Made by a program: the position numbers and the translations under genes. The notes below the pieces were generated by a model. That model searched no databases, was not told the origin of the DNA, and saw only the letters and a program-made list of their open reading frames with translations. DNA of 64,000 nucleotides from JAYPUG01 sp038117265 (GTDB lineage Bacteria > Pseudomonadota > Alphaproteobacteria > UBA6615), in contig JAYOFO010000002.1 of the NCBI GenBank assembly GCA_038117265.1, forward strand, positions 1 through 64,000. Direction: 5' to 3'. Positions 18,355 to 27,591 of this stretch are shown here, piece by piece. Numbering within the stretch: the stretch's first letter is position 1; the number at the start of each line of letters is the position of its first letter.

Positions 18355-19317
18355 CTAACGCGACTTCTTGAACCAGCCGACGATTCCGCCGGGCGCGATG
18401 ATCACGAAAACGACCAGCAGCACGCCGACAATCAGCAGGTTGAGTTCCGATGATATGAACAATGACGCCCACTGCTGTGCACCGCCCAGCAGGATTGCGC
18501 CGATCACCGGCCCGATCCACGTGATCGTTCCGCCGATCATCGGCATCGCGATGGCGTTCACCGCATATTCCAGGTTGAAGGCCGAAAGCGGATCGATGAA
18601 GGTCAGGTAACTGGCGAGCGGCGCACCGGCCACCCCCATCATCACGCCGCTGATCGTGGTCGCATAGAGCTTGAGCCGCAGGGTCGGAACGCCCATGCAC
18701 TCCGCCGCATCCTCGCTGTCCTTGATGGCATTGAGGCCGCGACCGAGTTTGCTGTTCTCGATCCAGCGCGCGACCCAGACACTCAAGACGGCCACCGCGA
18801 CCATCAGGAAGAACAGGAACTCCTTGTAGTTGGTGAAGACGCCGTCCTTTCGGTCGACGAACAGGATGCCCAGGAGTTCCGGTTTGCGCGCGGGCAGGAT
18901 CGAGGTGCCCGCTGCACCGCCGACATAGTCCCAATGCGCCACGACCGTCTCGAGGATGATCGCCAGCGCCAGCGTTGCAATCGCGAAGTACACGCCACGC
19001 AGACGCAGGGTCAGGTAGCCGGTACCAAGGCCCAGCAGGCCGGCGATGATTCCGCCGGCAATCATCTGCTCGATCAGGCCGACCCCCAGGAAATTGATCA
19101 GGGCCACCGATGTGTAGGCGCCGACGGCGAGGAACCCGGCACTGCCGAAGTTCACGTAGCCGCCGTAACCGCCCAGGACGTTCCAGGCGGTCGCCATCAC
19201 CACATACTGCAGGATCACGAAGCCGACGAAGAAGACGAACTGGTTGGAAATCACCTGCGTCATCACGAACGCCGCGACGATCAGAAGCAGCGCGACAATC
19301 TCGAAAAGATACTTCAT
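18355..19317 (-). CDS. livM: Branched-chain amino-acid-type ABC transporter permease (LivM-like)
   Basis: 320 residues with eight to ten hydrophobic segments. It shows the LivM-type block GGYGGYVNFGSAGFLAVGAY near residue 50 and the coupling stretch LGRGLNAIKDSEDAAECMG near residue 192. Its ATG shares a base with the TGA of livH (TGATG), so the two permeases are translationally coupled. It forms the inner-membrane pore together with LivH. Length is normal for a LivM without a fused ATPase. Confidence 0.93.
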   Translation of the reverse strand: MKYLFEIVALLLIVAAFVMTQVISNQFVFFVGFVILQYVVMATAWNVLGGYGGYVNFGSAGFLAVGAYTSVALINFLGVGLIEQMIAGGIIAGLLGLGTGYLTLRLRGVYFAIATLALAIILETVVAHWDYVGGAAGTSILPARKPELLGILFVDRKDGVFTNYKEFLFFLMVAVAVLSVWVARWIENSKLGRGLNAIKDSEDAAECMGVPTLRLKLYATTISGVMMGVAGAPLASYLTFIDPLSAFNLEYAVNAIAMPMIGGTITWIGPVIGAILLGGAQQWASLFISSELNLLIVGVLLVVFVIIAPGGIVGWFKKSR

Positions 19318-20225
19318 CAGTGCGCTCCCGCCGTCTTGCCAAACAGGCCTTCAGGCCTCACCGCGAGTACGAGCAGCAGGATGCCGAACGACACGGCCGG
19401 CGCCCAGGACGGACCGAAGAACGTCGCAACGATGCTCTCGGCAATGCCGATGATGACCGCCGCATACAGCGTGCCCTTCACAGAACCCAGACCACCCAGC
19501 ACGACGATGGCAAACACGTTGCCGATGTAGAGCCGGCCGACCGACGGTTCGATGGGCAGGACGATGATCATCAGCGCACCGCCGACACCCGCCGTAGCCA
19601 TACCGAGAGCGAACGCGATCCGCTTCACCTTGATCGGGTCGACGCCCATCAGGCGCAGCGCCATCATGTCCTGTGCGACCGCACGCACCGCACGCCCGAA
19701 GAACGTGCGGGTGAGATAAAGCTGTATCGCGAAGGTCGCGATGAGCGCCGCAACGAATGCCACGAGCAGGCGATACGGGATCGCGACGTCGATCTCCTCA
19801 CCGATCACGATATTCGCTGAGTCGCCGATATAGGGCGCCTCCACGAGGCGATGGTCGACGCCGAACTGGATGATCAGCCCGACCTCGATGATGAACAGAA
19901 GGCCGAAGAAGAAGGCGAGACCGCGCAGCGAATCCGTTTCCCCCGATTTCTCGAAGGAGTTGTAGTAGAGCTGGTAAATCACCCAGCCAAATCCATAGAA
20001 CACAGGTGTCGCGATCAACCCTGCGAGGATCGGGTCCAGCCCGAGCTGCGAGTTGAGAATGAACGCGACGAACGCGCCGAGAATAAGGATCGTCGGGTGC
20101 GCAATGTTGACGACATCGAGCAGGCCAAACGTGATCGACAAACCGATCGAGAGGGCCGCATAGAAGCCGCCCAGAAGGATGCCGACGACAAGCGCGTTCA
20201 GCAAAAGGTCGATAAATGTAGCCAT
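19317..20225 (-). CDS. livH: Branched-chain amino-acid-type ABC transporter permease (LivH-like)
   Basis: 302 residues from the ATG at 20225, preceded by GCGGAG seven bases away; a GTG at 20240 would add five residues. It shows the LivH pattern GLSITFGLLDVVNIAHPTIL near residue 30 and the coupling region RAVAQDMMALRLMGVDPIKV near residue 178, plus VLGGLGSVKGTLYAAVIIG near the C-terminus. It forms the translocation channel with LivM. It lies 94 bp downstream of the binding-protein gene, with a strong palindrome in between. Confidence 0.92.
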   Translation of the reverse strand: MATFIDLLLNALVVGILLGGFYAALSIGLSITFGLLDVVNIAHPTILILGAFVAFILNSQLGLDPILAGLIATPVFYGFGWVIYQLYYNSFEKSGETDSLRGLAFFFGLLFIIEVGLIIQFGVDHRLVEAPYIGDSANIVIGEEIDVAIPYRLLVAFVAALIATFAIQLYLTRTFFGRAVRAVAQDMMALRLMGVDPIKVKRIAFALGMATAGVGGALMIIVLPIEPSVGRLYIGNVFAIVVLGGLGSVKGTLYAAVIIGIAESIVATFFGPSWAPAVSFGILLLVLAVRPEGLFGKTAGAH

Positions 20226-20271
20226 TTCCGGACTCCGCACCCCCTTGACGGGCGCCGGTTTGAAAGAACGA

Positions 20272-20307
20272 CAGGGCGACCGAACCGGATCCGGTTCGGT
20301 CGCCCTG
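20272..20307 (-). terminator. 36-bp perfect palindrome between the binding-protein gene and livH
   Basis: The left arm CAGGGCGACCGAACCGGA is followed directly by its exact reverse complement, giving a 36-base perfect palindrome 12 bp after the binding protein stop. In RNA it would form a ~16-bp stem with a GATC loop, with a mixed T-rich stretch TCGTTCTTTC after it on the minus strand. It probably stabilises the binding-protein mRNA or partly terminates transcription before livH. Confidence 0.75.
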
Positions 20308-20318
20308 GGTCTGGAAAC

Positions 20319-21602
20319 CTACTTGCGCAGGTCGTTGAAGCTCTGGAGATCACCCGTCTTGATGTCGGCGGGCGCAAGGATCTTGCGCGTGCCGGCCCGG
20401 GCGAACTGGTCCAGATCGTTGTTCGTGATGCCCTGATACTGGACGATGATCGTGCGCGACTGCACCCACTCACCGTTGTCACCGAACTTGATCTTGCCCA
20501 CAACGCTCGTGAACTCGTTGTTGTGGATGTACTCGGCGATCTTGTCCTGATCGAGCGAACCCACCGCCTTCACGGCCTGACCGAGGACGTCGGCGTTGGC
20601 ATAGGACCACGGCACCAGGTAGTAGCCCAGCGCATCGACCTTGAGGTTCTCCGCCTTCACCTTCGCCTGGTAGCGACCGATGAGCTCGGAGGCGCCCGGA
20701 TACAGGTTCATGGTCGGCTCCGGAACGAAGAAGTCGTAGTTCAGGATGCCGTTCAGCATCGGGCCGAGGCCCGCCATGATGCCCGCGAACTGCAGACCGA
20801 CCATGCCGCCACCGACGGCCTTGGCATCGGTGCCCACCTCAGCCAGCGCGCGGACGAGGCCCGTCGAGCCGTTCGGATAGGACGCGATGTAGATCAGGTC
20901 CGGCTTCTTCGCGTTCGCCGCACGAATGATCGGCGTGAAGTCCGGCGTCTTGGGGTTGTAGTTCTCCTCGTAGACGATATCGAGGCCCATCTTCTTGGCG
21001 TTGACGATGGCGCCCTTCTTGAGGTTCTGCGCGAACTCCGCATCCGCCGCGATCACCGCGATCGTCTTCGGGTTGTACTGCTTGACCGCGTCGAACCAAT
21101 ACTGGGAGAAGCCCTCAGCCGGCTTCGGGCCGGCCGGCAGGATCGAGAAGTACTTCTCGTACTGCCACTTCGTGTTGATATCCATGGCGAACAGGCCCAT
21201 CAGCACCATCTCGCGCTCGATCGCGATCGGCATGGCCGGTGCGGCCAGGTTGGTGCCGTAGCCGCTGAGAAGCAGGTCCACCTTGTCGACGTCGAGCAGC
21301 TTCGAATAGATGCCCGGGACGTTCTTCGGGTTGGTCTGGTCGTCGTAGAAGACCAGTTCGACCGGACGGCCGAGCAGGCCACCGGACTTGTTGACGTCTT
21401 CGGCCCACAGCTGGATGCCCAGCAGAGCCTGCTGGCCGCCGCCGGCCAGCGCGCCGGTCAGAGCCATCGAGAAACCGACCTTGATCGGGTCGCCACTCTG
21501 GGCCTTTGCCGGCGTCGCGAACGGCGCCGAAAGCACGAACGCGGCAGCCATGAGGCCGCCGAGCAGCCACACACGTGCCCTGTTTGCGAGAATGCGGGTC
21601 AT
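20319..21602 (-). CDS. Branched-chain amino-acid-type ABC transporter substrate-binding protein
   Basis: 427 residues with a Sec signal peptide: RARVWLLGGLMAAAFVLSAP and a likely cleavage after AKAQ (residue 35). The mature part starts IKVGFSMALTGALAGGGQQA, the typical opening of LivK/AmiC-type periplasmic binding proteins, and has the family's YDDQTNP segment near residue 87. It is larger than LivK (~370), closer to the urea/amide/aromatic-acid binding members. It is the first gene of the minus-strand transporter operon. A GGGAGGGG Shine-Dalgarno precedes the ATG. The 365-bp region upstream carries its promoter and is shared with a divergent SDR gene. Confidence 0.92.
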   Translation of the reverse strand: MTRILANRARVWLLGGLMAAAFVLSAPFATPAKAQSGDPIKVGFSMALTGALAGGGQQALLGIQLWAEDVNKSGGLLGRPVELVFYDDQTNPKNVPGIYSKLLDVDKVDLLLSGYGTNLAAPAMPIAIEREMVLMGLFAMDINTKWQYEKYFSILPAGPKPAEGFSQYWFDAVKQYNPKTIAVIAADAEFAQNLKKGAIVNAKKMGLDIVYEENYNPKTPDFTPIIRAANAKKPDLIYIASYPNGSTGLVRALAEVGTDAKAVGGGMVGLQFAGIMAGLGPMLNGILNYDFFVPEPTMNLYPGASELIGRYQAKVKAENLKVDALGYYLVPWSYANADVLGQAVKAVGSLDQDKIAEYIHNNEFTSVVGKIKFGDNGEWVQSRTIIVQYQGITNNDLDQFARAGTRKILAPADIKTGDLQSFNDLRK

Positions 21603-21967
21603 ATTTACCCCTCCCTTGTGTCCTGGCTTTCACCCGGCAACACGAACCCGTGTCCCCGTTTGAAGCCTAATGCCGCCGAATGTTGCTCTTGCTTCCCGGT
21701 AGGTCCCCGCTGCCGGATTATCGGGCAGGAGGATCAGTTGTTCCCGGATCGACGGCTCCCAATACCTCACAACGCTGTGAGAATGGCGCATACATACCAG
21801 CCTAGCGATCGGCCACACAAGGGCGATTTGACCTTGAATTAACTGTCCTGTGCTGTGCAGGAAAAGACAAGCAAGTGGCCGAATCAGTTGCGTGTTTCAA
21901 CGCCCGAACCTAGCCTTGCGCCGCCCGGTTCCGGGTCGTCCAACAATATCCATCCGGGGGAAGAAAC
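21603..21967. promoter_or_regulatory. Divergent intergenic region with candidate operator
   Basis: 365 bp without a gene, between the binding-protein gene (minus) and the SDR (plus). It contains CTCACA-ACGC-TGTGAG (21766-21781), a perfect 6+4+6 inverted repeat, and TCCTG-tgctgtg-CAGGA (21845-21861). I find no convincing -35/-10 pair and no small ORF. It probably holds both promoters and a regulator site; the regulator is not encoded nearby. Confidence 0.45.
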
Positions 21968-22834
21968 ATGGCGGAGTACGATCTGAGCGGACGATCGGTG
22001 ATCGTGACGGGCGCGGGACGCGGCCTCGGCCGCGCGATGGCCGAGGCACTGACCGAAGCGGGCGCAAACGTCGTTGCCGCCGCACACATCCCCGACGATT
22101 TCCCCGACCTCGAGGCGGCCTGTACCAACCACCCAGGCAAGCTTCACTGCGTTACCGCGGACATCCGCACCCCGGAGGAATGCGACCGCATCGTCACGGA
22201 GGCGCTGGACGCGTTCGGGGCGATCCATGGGCTGATCAACAATGCCGGGCTCACCTTCACCTACATCTGGCCCGACGGGCACAAGCGCCCGGAATGGCGC
22301 GCAACCGGCGAGATGCCGAAATTCTGGGAAGCGAGCGACGAGGTCATCCGCAACGTGATGATCACCAACTTCGTGGGTGCGGACATGCTGACCCGCCGCG
22401 TCGCCCCCCTGATGGTCGAACAGGGCTGGGGCCGGATCATCAATGTGACGACCATGTACCGCACGATGACCAAGCAGGGCTCGTCGCCTTACGGGCCTTC
22501 GAAGGCCGCGCTCGAATGCGCGACGGAGATATGGAACAAGGATCTGGAGGGCACCGGCGTCACGGTGAACATCCTCAACCCGGGCGCCGGCGCCGCGACG
22601 CCGGGCATGTCGGACGAGATGAAGGAACGTGACAAGACGCTGGAGAACCCGGTCCTGATCGAGGCCGACCTGATGAAGGCGCCGGTCGTGTGGCTGATGT
22701 CCGATGCGACGAATGAGATCACCGGCATGCGCTACGACGCCAAGCCGTGGGACCCGTCGAAACCCGCCGCCGAGGAGGCCGAGCGGATCGGCGCCAAGGC
22801 GGGCGTGTTGCTCTACTCGATGCCCGACTACTAG
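21968..22834 (+). CDS. Short-chain dehydrogenase/reductase
   Basis: 288 residues. The NAD(P)-binding motif is TGAGRGLG at residues 15-22, the NNAG motif is LINNAGL near residue 90, and the catalytic Tyr/Lys are in YGPSK near residue 178. The Ser position is occupied by Thr in NVTTMYR. About 30 residues of insertion (HKRPEWRATGEMPKFWEASD) follow the NNAG segment, making it longer than the classical 250. The C-terminus ends YSMPDY. A GGGGGAAG Shine-Dalgarno precedes the ATG. It is followed after 15 bp by an MFS carrier, probably one transcript. Confidence 0.92.
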   Translation: MAEYDLSGRSVIVTGAGRGLGRAMAEALTEAGANVVAAAHIPDDFPDLEAACTNHPGKLHCVTADIRTPEECDRIVTEALDAFGAIHGLINNAGLTFTYIWPDGHKRPEWRATGEMPKFWEASDEVIRNVMITNFVGADMLTRRVAPLMVEQGWGRIINVTTMYRTMTKQGSSPYGPSKAALECATEIWNKDLEGTGVTVNILNPGAGAATPGMSDEMKERDKTLENPVLIEADLMKAPVVWLMSDATNEITGMRYDAKPWDPSKPAAEEAERIGAKAGVLLYSMPDY

Positions 22835-22849
22835 GCCGACCGGCCCGGA

Positions 22850-24052
22850 ATGTCCGAGCGTGCCGGTTACGCCGGCCCGACGATCCTGCTCACCCTGATC
22901 CAGGCGATGGTGTCCTGGGCGGTGTTTGCGCCGCCCGTCCTCGCCAAGCAAGCCCTGCCGGACATGGGGGTCGATCCCGCATGGATCGGCCTGCAGCCGA
23001 CGATCGTGTTCATCGCCGCCACATTCAGTTCGATGATGGGCGCGGGCCTCGTCGCTCGCTTCAATCCAATGCGTGCCTCGCAGGCCCTGGTCCTGTTCGC
23101 CGCCGCAGGCAGCGCGCTAATCGCCAGCGCCGACCTGCTCCTCGGTGCATTCGGCAGCGTGCTGGTGGGGATAGCGCTCGGCCCCGCGACGCCGGCCAGT
23201 TCCCACATCCTGTCGCGGGTGACGCCCACCCATCTGCGGCCGCTCATCTTCTCGGTAAAGCAATCCGGTGTCCCCATCGGCGGCATGATCGCAGGCTTTG
23301 CGGGCCCGCCCCTCACCCTGCTCTGGGACTGGCAAGCCGCGATCCTAGTGATCGCGTGTGCCTGCCTCGCCACCGCCGCAGTCACGGAAATCTGGGTGCG
23401 CGGCTATGCGCGCTTCGCCGACGGCGGCATTCGGCTTCGCCTCGAACTGGTCGGACCCTTGCGCACCCTATTCGCGAGCGCGCCGCTGCGCTGGATGTTG
23501 GCGGGATGCGTACCTCTGGTCATCGCCCAGTACGCGCTTACAACCTTCATCGTCCTCTACTTGCAAGAGGATATCGGCCTGTCGGTGATTACCGCCGGCG
23601 CGGTCCTGGCCGTGGCGCAGGCGAGCGGTGGCGTCGGCCGAATCGTCTTCGGCGCGGTCGCCTCGCGCCTGATGACGCCGATGTCGACGCTTCTGATGCT
23701 GGCGCTGCTATCGGCGGTGGCGGCGTTCCTAACGGCGGCGTTCACCGCCTCCTGGCCGCTGGCCCTCGTCTACGCAGTCGGAGTTCTGTTCGGCGGCGCG
23801 GCAGTCGGATGGAACGGTGTGTACCTGGCCGAGACCGCTCGGTTGTCGCCGTCGGGCGAGGTCAGCCGGATGACGGGGGCCATCGCCTTCGTCATCTATG
23901 CCGTCGTCGCCGCCGCCCCTGCGGTCTATACCGTGATCATCCTGTTCGTCTCGTTCGGAACGGCCTACCTGCTGACCGGTTTCCTCATGTTCGTCGGTGT
24001 GATTGCGTTCCTGCGGGCCGGCCACCATGCCCGGCAAACGGTGAACCTCTAG
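22850..24052 (+). CDS. MFS transporter
   Basis: 400 residues with about twelve membrane segments and a central charged loop near residue 185. The pattern is that of the major facilitator superfamily (cyanate/nitrate-type or drug-proton-antiporter subfamilies cannot be told apart). The gene begins 15 bp after the SDR. It ends by sharing the four bases CTAG with the convergent dehydrogenase gene, so the two stop codons overlap completely. Substrate is unknown; it probably moves the substrate or product of the SDR. Confidence 0.9.
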   Translation: MSERAGYAGPTILLTLIQAMVSWAVFAPPVLAKQALPDMGVDPAWIGLQPTIVFIAATFSSMMGAGLVARFNPMRASQALVLFAAAGSALIASADLLLGAFGSVLVGIALGPATPASSHILSRVTPTHLRPLIFSVKQSGVPIGGMIAGFAGPPLTLLWDWQAAILVIACACLATAAVTEIWVRGYARFADGGIRLRLELVGPLRTLFASAPLRWMLAGCVPLVIAQYALTTFIVLYLQEDIGLSVITAGAVLAVAQASGGVGRIVFGAVASRLMTPMSTLLMLALLSAVAAFLTAAFTASWPLALVYAVGVLFGGAAVGWNGVYLAETARLSPSGEVSRMTGAIAFVIYAVVAAAPAVYTVIILFVSFGTAYLLTGFLMFVGVIAFLRAGHHARQTVNL

Positions 24053-24930
24053 CGGTCCGCCTCGTTTTCGGCCTCGAGCGCCTCGTAGATGATCGCGAGC
24101 TCTTTCTCGAGCAGCCCCATGGCCTCGACCTTGTCGTAATAGTCGCGTGTGACCGTCGAGACCGGTGCGGGCACGCCGACCGCCTTCGCATGATCGACGA
24201 TGTAGTACATGTCCTTGTGGACCAGCCGTGCCGGCGCGGTCGGCGGCTCCCATTTGTGCTCGGCCATCAGCGGCGCGCGCAGTTCGAACTGGGTCGAGGT
24301 GGCGACGCTCGCCTTGACCACCTCGATCACCTGGCCGGCGTCGAGACCCGAGGCGATCCCCATGTTGAGCGCCTCGGCCGCCACCAGCACATGGTTGGTG
24401 ACCAGCGCATTGAGCACGAACTTGAACTTGATGCCGTGGCCGAACGGTCCGACATAGGGGGTCTTCGTTGCGAACGCCGAAATCACGGGCCGCACCGTGT
24501 CGCACGCCGCCTCGTCGCCGCTGAGCATGACGACGGCGCGCCCTGTTTCCATCGCGTTGGGCGTGCCACTGATCGGCGTGTCGAGCGCGACCGTCCCCTT
24601 CCCCGCCAGCGCATCGCGCACCCGCTCCTTCAGCGCGACGGCAAAGGTTCCCATGTCGGCGACGATCAGCCCGTCGCGCGCGCCGGCGACAAGGCCCGCA
24701 TCGCCGAAGACCGAGTCCTCGACATCCGCCTCGCGCGAGAGCGCCGCGACAACGATGTCGCAGTCCCGCGCCAGGGTCGCGGCATCGGGGACGAGCGCCC
24801 CGCCCGCCTCCGGCAGCCACGCGGCACTCGGCCGGTCGACCGCGGCGACGGCGTGCCCCGCCTTCAGGAGCAGTTTCGCCGCCGTGCCGCCGATCTGGCC
24901 GAGTCCGAGGATGCCTATGGTACCGGTCAT
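24049..24930 (-). CDS. NAD(P)-dependent oxidoreductase, 3-hydroxyisobutyrate dehydrogenase-like
   Basis: 293 residues. The N-terminal Rossmann domain starts IGILGLGQIGGTAAKLLLKA, the GxGxxG of the beta-hydroxyacid dehydrogenase family. DTPISGTPNAMETGRAV near residue 121 is the substrate-binding signature, and the catalytic Lys lies in GHGIKFKFVLNA near residue 170. These enzymes oxidise 3-hydroxyisobutyrate, tartronate semialdehyde-type or similar 3-hydroxy acids with NAD(P). It is the 3'-most gene of a minus-strand run with the acyl-CoA ligase upstream (41-bp gap), and convergent with the MFS gene, sharing CTAG. Confidence 0.9.
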   Translation of the reverse strand: MTGTIGILGLGQIGGTAAKLLLKAGHAVAAVDRPSAAWLPEAGGALVPDAATLARDCDIVVAALSREADVEDSVFGDAGLVAGARDGLIVADMGTFAVALKERVRDALAGKGTVALDTPISGTPNAMETGRAVVMLSGDEAACDTVRPVISAFATKTPYVGPFGHGIKFKFVLNALVTNHVLVAAEALNMGIASGLDAGQVIEVVKASVATSTQFELRAPLMAEHKWEPPTAPARLVHKDMYYIVDHAKAVGVPAPVSTVTRDYYDKVEAMGLLEKELAIIYEALEAENEADR

Positions 24931-24971
24931 GTTCGCTCCGTCGCCCGTTCGCCCGGTTCGGATCGCCCGGG

Positions 24972-26534
24972 TCAGATCGCCCGGTCGCGGCCTTCCCAGA
25001 ACTTCTCGCGCATGTCCTTCTTGCGGACCTTACCGACGGCCGAGCGCGGCAACTCGTCCCAGAACTCGACCGACTTGGGCGCCTTCACGCTGCCCAGCTC
25101 GCGCTTGCACAGCGCGATGATCTCGTCCTCGCTGGCGGACTTGCCCGGTTTGAGCTCGACGATCGCCTTCACCGCTTCGCCCCACTTGTCGTCGGGCACG
25201 CCGATCACTGCGCAGTCCTGGACCGCCTCGTGGCCCCAGACCACCTGCTCGATCTCGGACGGGTAGATGTTGAACCCGCCGGAGATGATCATGTCCTTCT
25301 TGCGGTCGACGATATAGATGAAGCCGTCCTCGTCCTTCAGCCCGATGTCGCCCGTACGGTGCCAGCCGTTCGAGGTGGTGACCTCGTCGGTCGCCTCCTT
25401 GTTCTTGAAGTAGCCCGCCATCACCAGCGCGCCGCGCACCACGATCTCGCCGCGTTCGCCCGGCGGCATGATGTTCTCGTCATCATCCATGATCTCGACG
25501 GGGGTCAGCAGGCAGGGCTGGCCGCAGCTGGCGAGCCGATGCGCCTTGTTCGTCTCGATCGCCTCGATGTGCTGCTCGGGCGTCAGATAGGTGCAGATCA
25601 TCGGCGCCTCCGCCTGGCCGTAGCACTGGGCCATCACCGGGCCGAACACGTCGATCGCCTCCTTGAGCTTGTCGACCGACATCGGCGCGGCGGCATAGAC
25701 GAAATAGTCGAGCGAGGAATAGTCGTAATTCCGCACATCGGGGTGGGCGAGCATGACGTAGATCGCCGTCGGTGGCAGGAACAGGTTCGTCACGCCGTGC
25801 TTCTCGATGTTCTCCATCAGCAGCGGCAGCTGCACCCCGTTCATGATCACGTTCGTGGCGCCGAACGCCATCAGCGACAGCGCGACCACGCCGGCCGCAT
25901 GGGTCATCGGCGCGGCGCACAGATGGACCGGCAGCTTGCCCGGCTTGGGCGGCATGTGCGCGACCATCGCCGCGACCATCGTCTCGAACAGCTGGTTGGT
26001 CCACAGGATGCCCTTGGGCCGGCCCGTCGTGCCGCCCGAGGAGAAGATGCCGCAGATGTCGTCGGACCGGTCGGGGAAGTCGGGCACGATCCCCTCGTGG
26101 CCGGCGATGAAGTCGGCGAAGGACGGGGCGCCGGCGCCCGCCCGATCGAGGCAGACATAGTTCCGGATCCCGGGGCATTGCGCCCGGATGACCGCGACAT
26201 TGTCCTCGAAGTCGGAGTGGTAGAACAGGAACTCCGCCTCGTTGTGGTCGAGGATGTAGGCGTTCTCGGCCACCGCGTTGCGTGCGTTGATCGGCACCCA
26301 CGCCCCGCCCGCGCGGTAGATGCCAAGCAGCGCGTCGAACGCGCCGGGATGGTTCGGGCTGTAGATGGCGGCGTGCTTGCCGTAGGCGAAGCCGGCCGCG
26401 AGCATCGCCCGCGCGGTCTGGTGAGATAGGTCACGCGCCCGGGCGTGGGTGGTCACCGCACCGTCCTCGGCGATCATGAAGGCCCGCTCGGGATGCAGCA
26501 GCGCCCCCCGATCGAAGAAGTCGATCACCCGCAT
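24972..26534 (-). CDS. AMP-binding acyl-CoA ligase
   Basis: 520 residues, full length for the ANL superfamily. The phosphate loop is FSSGGTTGRPKGILW near residue 167. The A5 region reads CYGQAEAPM, and the hinge and A7-A8 motifs are HRTGDIGLKDEDGF and VDRKKDMIISGGFNIYPSEI. The A10 lysine lies in AVGKVRKKDMREKFW. It activates a carboxylic acid to its CoA thioester via an acyl-AMP. The side-chain specificity cannot be read. A GGGGGAGG Shine-Dalgarno precedes the ATG. It lies between a hydroxyacid dehydrogenase and two reductases, consistent with a branched or cyclic acid degradation pathway. Confidence 0.93.
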   Translation of the reverse strand: MRVIDFFDRGALLHPERAFMIAEDGAVTTHARARDLSHQTARAMLAAGFAYGKHAAIYSPNHPGAFDALLGIYRAGGAWVPINARNAVAENAYILDHNEAEFLFYHSDFEDNVAVIRAQCPGIRNYVCLDRAGAGAPSFADFIAGHEGIVPDFPDRSDDICGIFSSGGTTGRPKGILWTNQLFETMVAAMVAHMPPKPGKLPVHLCAAPMTHAAGVVALSLMAFGATNVIMNGVQLPLLMENIEKHGVTNLFLPPTAIYVMLAHPDVRNYDYSSLDYFVYAAAPMSVDKLKEAIDVFGPVMAQCYGQAEAPMICTYLTPEQHIEAIETNKAHRLASCGQPCLLTPVEIMDDDENIMPPGERGEIVVRGALVMAGYFKNKEATDEVTTSNGWHRTGDIGLKDEDGFIYIVDRKKDMIISGGFNIYPSEIEQVVWGHEAVQDCAVIGVPDDKWGEAVKAIVELKPGKSASEDEIIALCKRELGSVKAPKSVEFWDELPRSAVGKVRKKDMREKFWEGRDRAI

Positions 26535-26562
26535 CGCCGGCCTCCCCCGGTAAGCGCCCGCC

Positions 26563-27540
26563 CTAGGGCACCAGCATCGAGATGCCGGTCAGCTTGCGCG
26601 CCTCGATGTCCGTGTGGAGCTGCGCGGCGTCCTTGAGCGCATAGCGCTGGTTGATCTGCACCTTCACCTTGCCGGAGCGGATCATCGCGAACACCCGCTT
26701 CGAGCTGTAGAGCAGATCCTCGCGGCTGGCCGTCCAGTTGAACAGCGACGCCCGGGTGATGAACCAGGCGCGCCCCATGTAGCGGAACTCGTTCAGGTCG
26801 ACCAGCGGCACCGGCCCCGACGCGCCGCCGAAGCTGGCGAGCAGGCCGCGATCCTTCAGGCAGGCGAGCGAGGTCTCGTACGTGTCCTTGCCCACCGGGT
26901 CGAATACCACGTCCACGCCGCGTCCCTTGGTGATCTTCGCCACCTCCTTGACCACGTCCTTCTTCGACGTGTCGATGGCGTACTTGCCGCCGGCCTTGAG
27001 GATCTCCTTGCACTTCGACGCCCACGAGGCGGTGCCGATCAGGACGCCGCCGCGCGCCTTCACCCACTGGGCGAGCAGCAGGCCGACGCCGCCCGACGCC
27101 GAGTGCATCAGCGCGATGTCGCCCTTGCCGATCTTGCCGATCCGCTCGACCAGCATCTCGGTCGTCATGCCCTTGAGGTGGGTCGCCGCCGCGATCTCGT
27201 CGGAGATGTCGCGCGGGATCGGCACACAGATCGCCGCCGGCACGTTTTGCGCCTCGGAGTAGGTTCCGATCTTGCCTATATAGACGACACGCTGGCCGAC
27301 CTTGAGGTCCTTCACCCCGGCGCCGACCGCCTCGACCACGCCGGCCGCCTCCGAACCGATGCCCGACGGCAGTTGCAGCGGATAACGGCCCGAACGGTGG
27401 TTGCAGTCGATGAAGTTGAAGCCGATCGCGGTGTGGCGCACCGTCACCTCGCCCTTTGCCGGCTTGGGGACCGAGACCGTCGTCCACTTCAGGACCGACG
27501 GGCCGCCCTGCTTGGCGAGTTGGATGGCTTTGACGTCCAT
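26563..27540 (-). CDS. Zinc-independent MDR quinone oxidoreductase (zeta-crystallin-like)
   Basis: 325 residues. The N-terminal half reads like quinone oxidoreductase: FNFIDCNHRSGRYPLQLPSG. The NADPH-binding motif is HSASGGVGLLLAQW near residue 146, and no structural-zinc cysteine cluster is present. These enzymes reduce quinones or the double bond of alpha,beta-unsaturated carbonyls with NADPH. It sits 28 bp upstream of the acyl-CoA ligase on the same strand. An AAAGGAACG Shine-Dalgarno precedes the ATG. A second member of the same family, partial, lies at the end of the window. Confidence 0.92.
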   Translation of the reverse strand: MDVKAIQLAKQGGPSVLKWTTVSVPKPAKGEVTVRHTAIGFNFIDCNHRSGRYPLQLPSGIGSEAAGVVEAVGAGVKDLKVGQRVVYIGKIGTYSEAQNVPAAICVPIPRDISDEIAAATHLKGMTTEMLVERIGKIGKGDIALMHSASGGVGLLLAQWVKARGGVLIGTASWASKCKEILKAGGKYAIDTSKKDVVKEVAKITKGRGVDVVFDPVGKDTYETSLACLKDRGLLASFGGASGPVPLVDLNEFRYMGRAWFITRASLFNWTASREDLLYSSKRVFAMIRSGKVKVQINQRYALKDAAQLHTDIEARKLTGISMLVP

Positions 27541-27591
27541 GTTGGCGTTCCTTTCAGAAAGATTGTCCGGCGGACCCGACCTCTTGAACCC

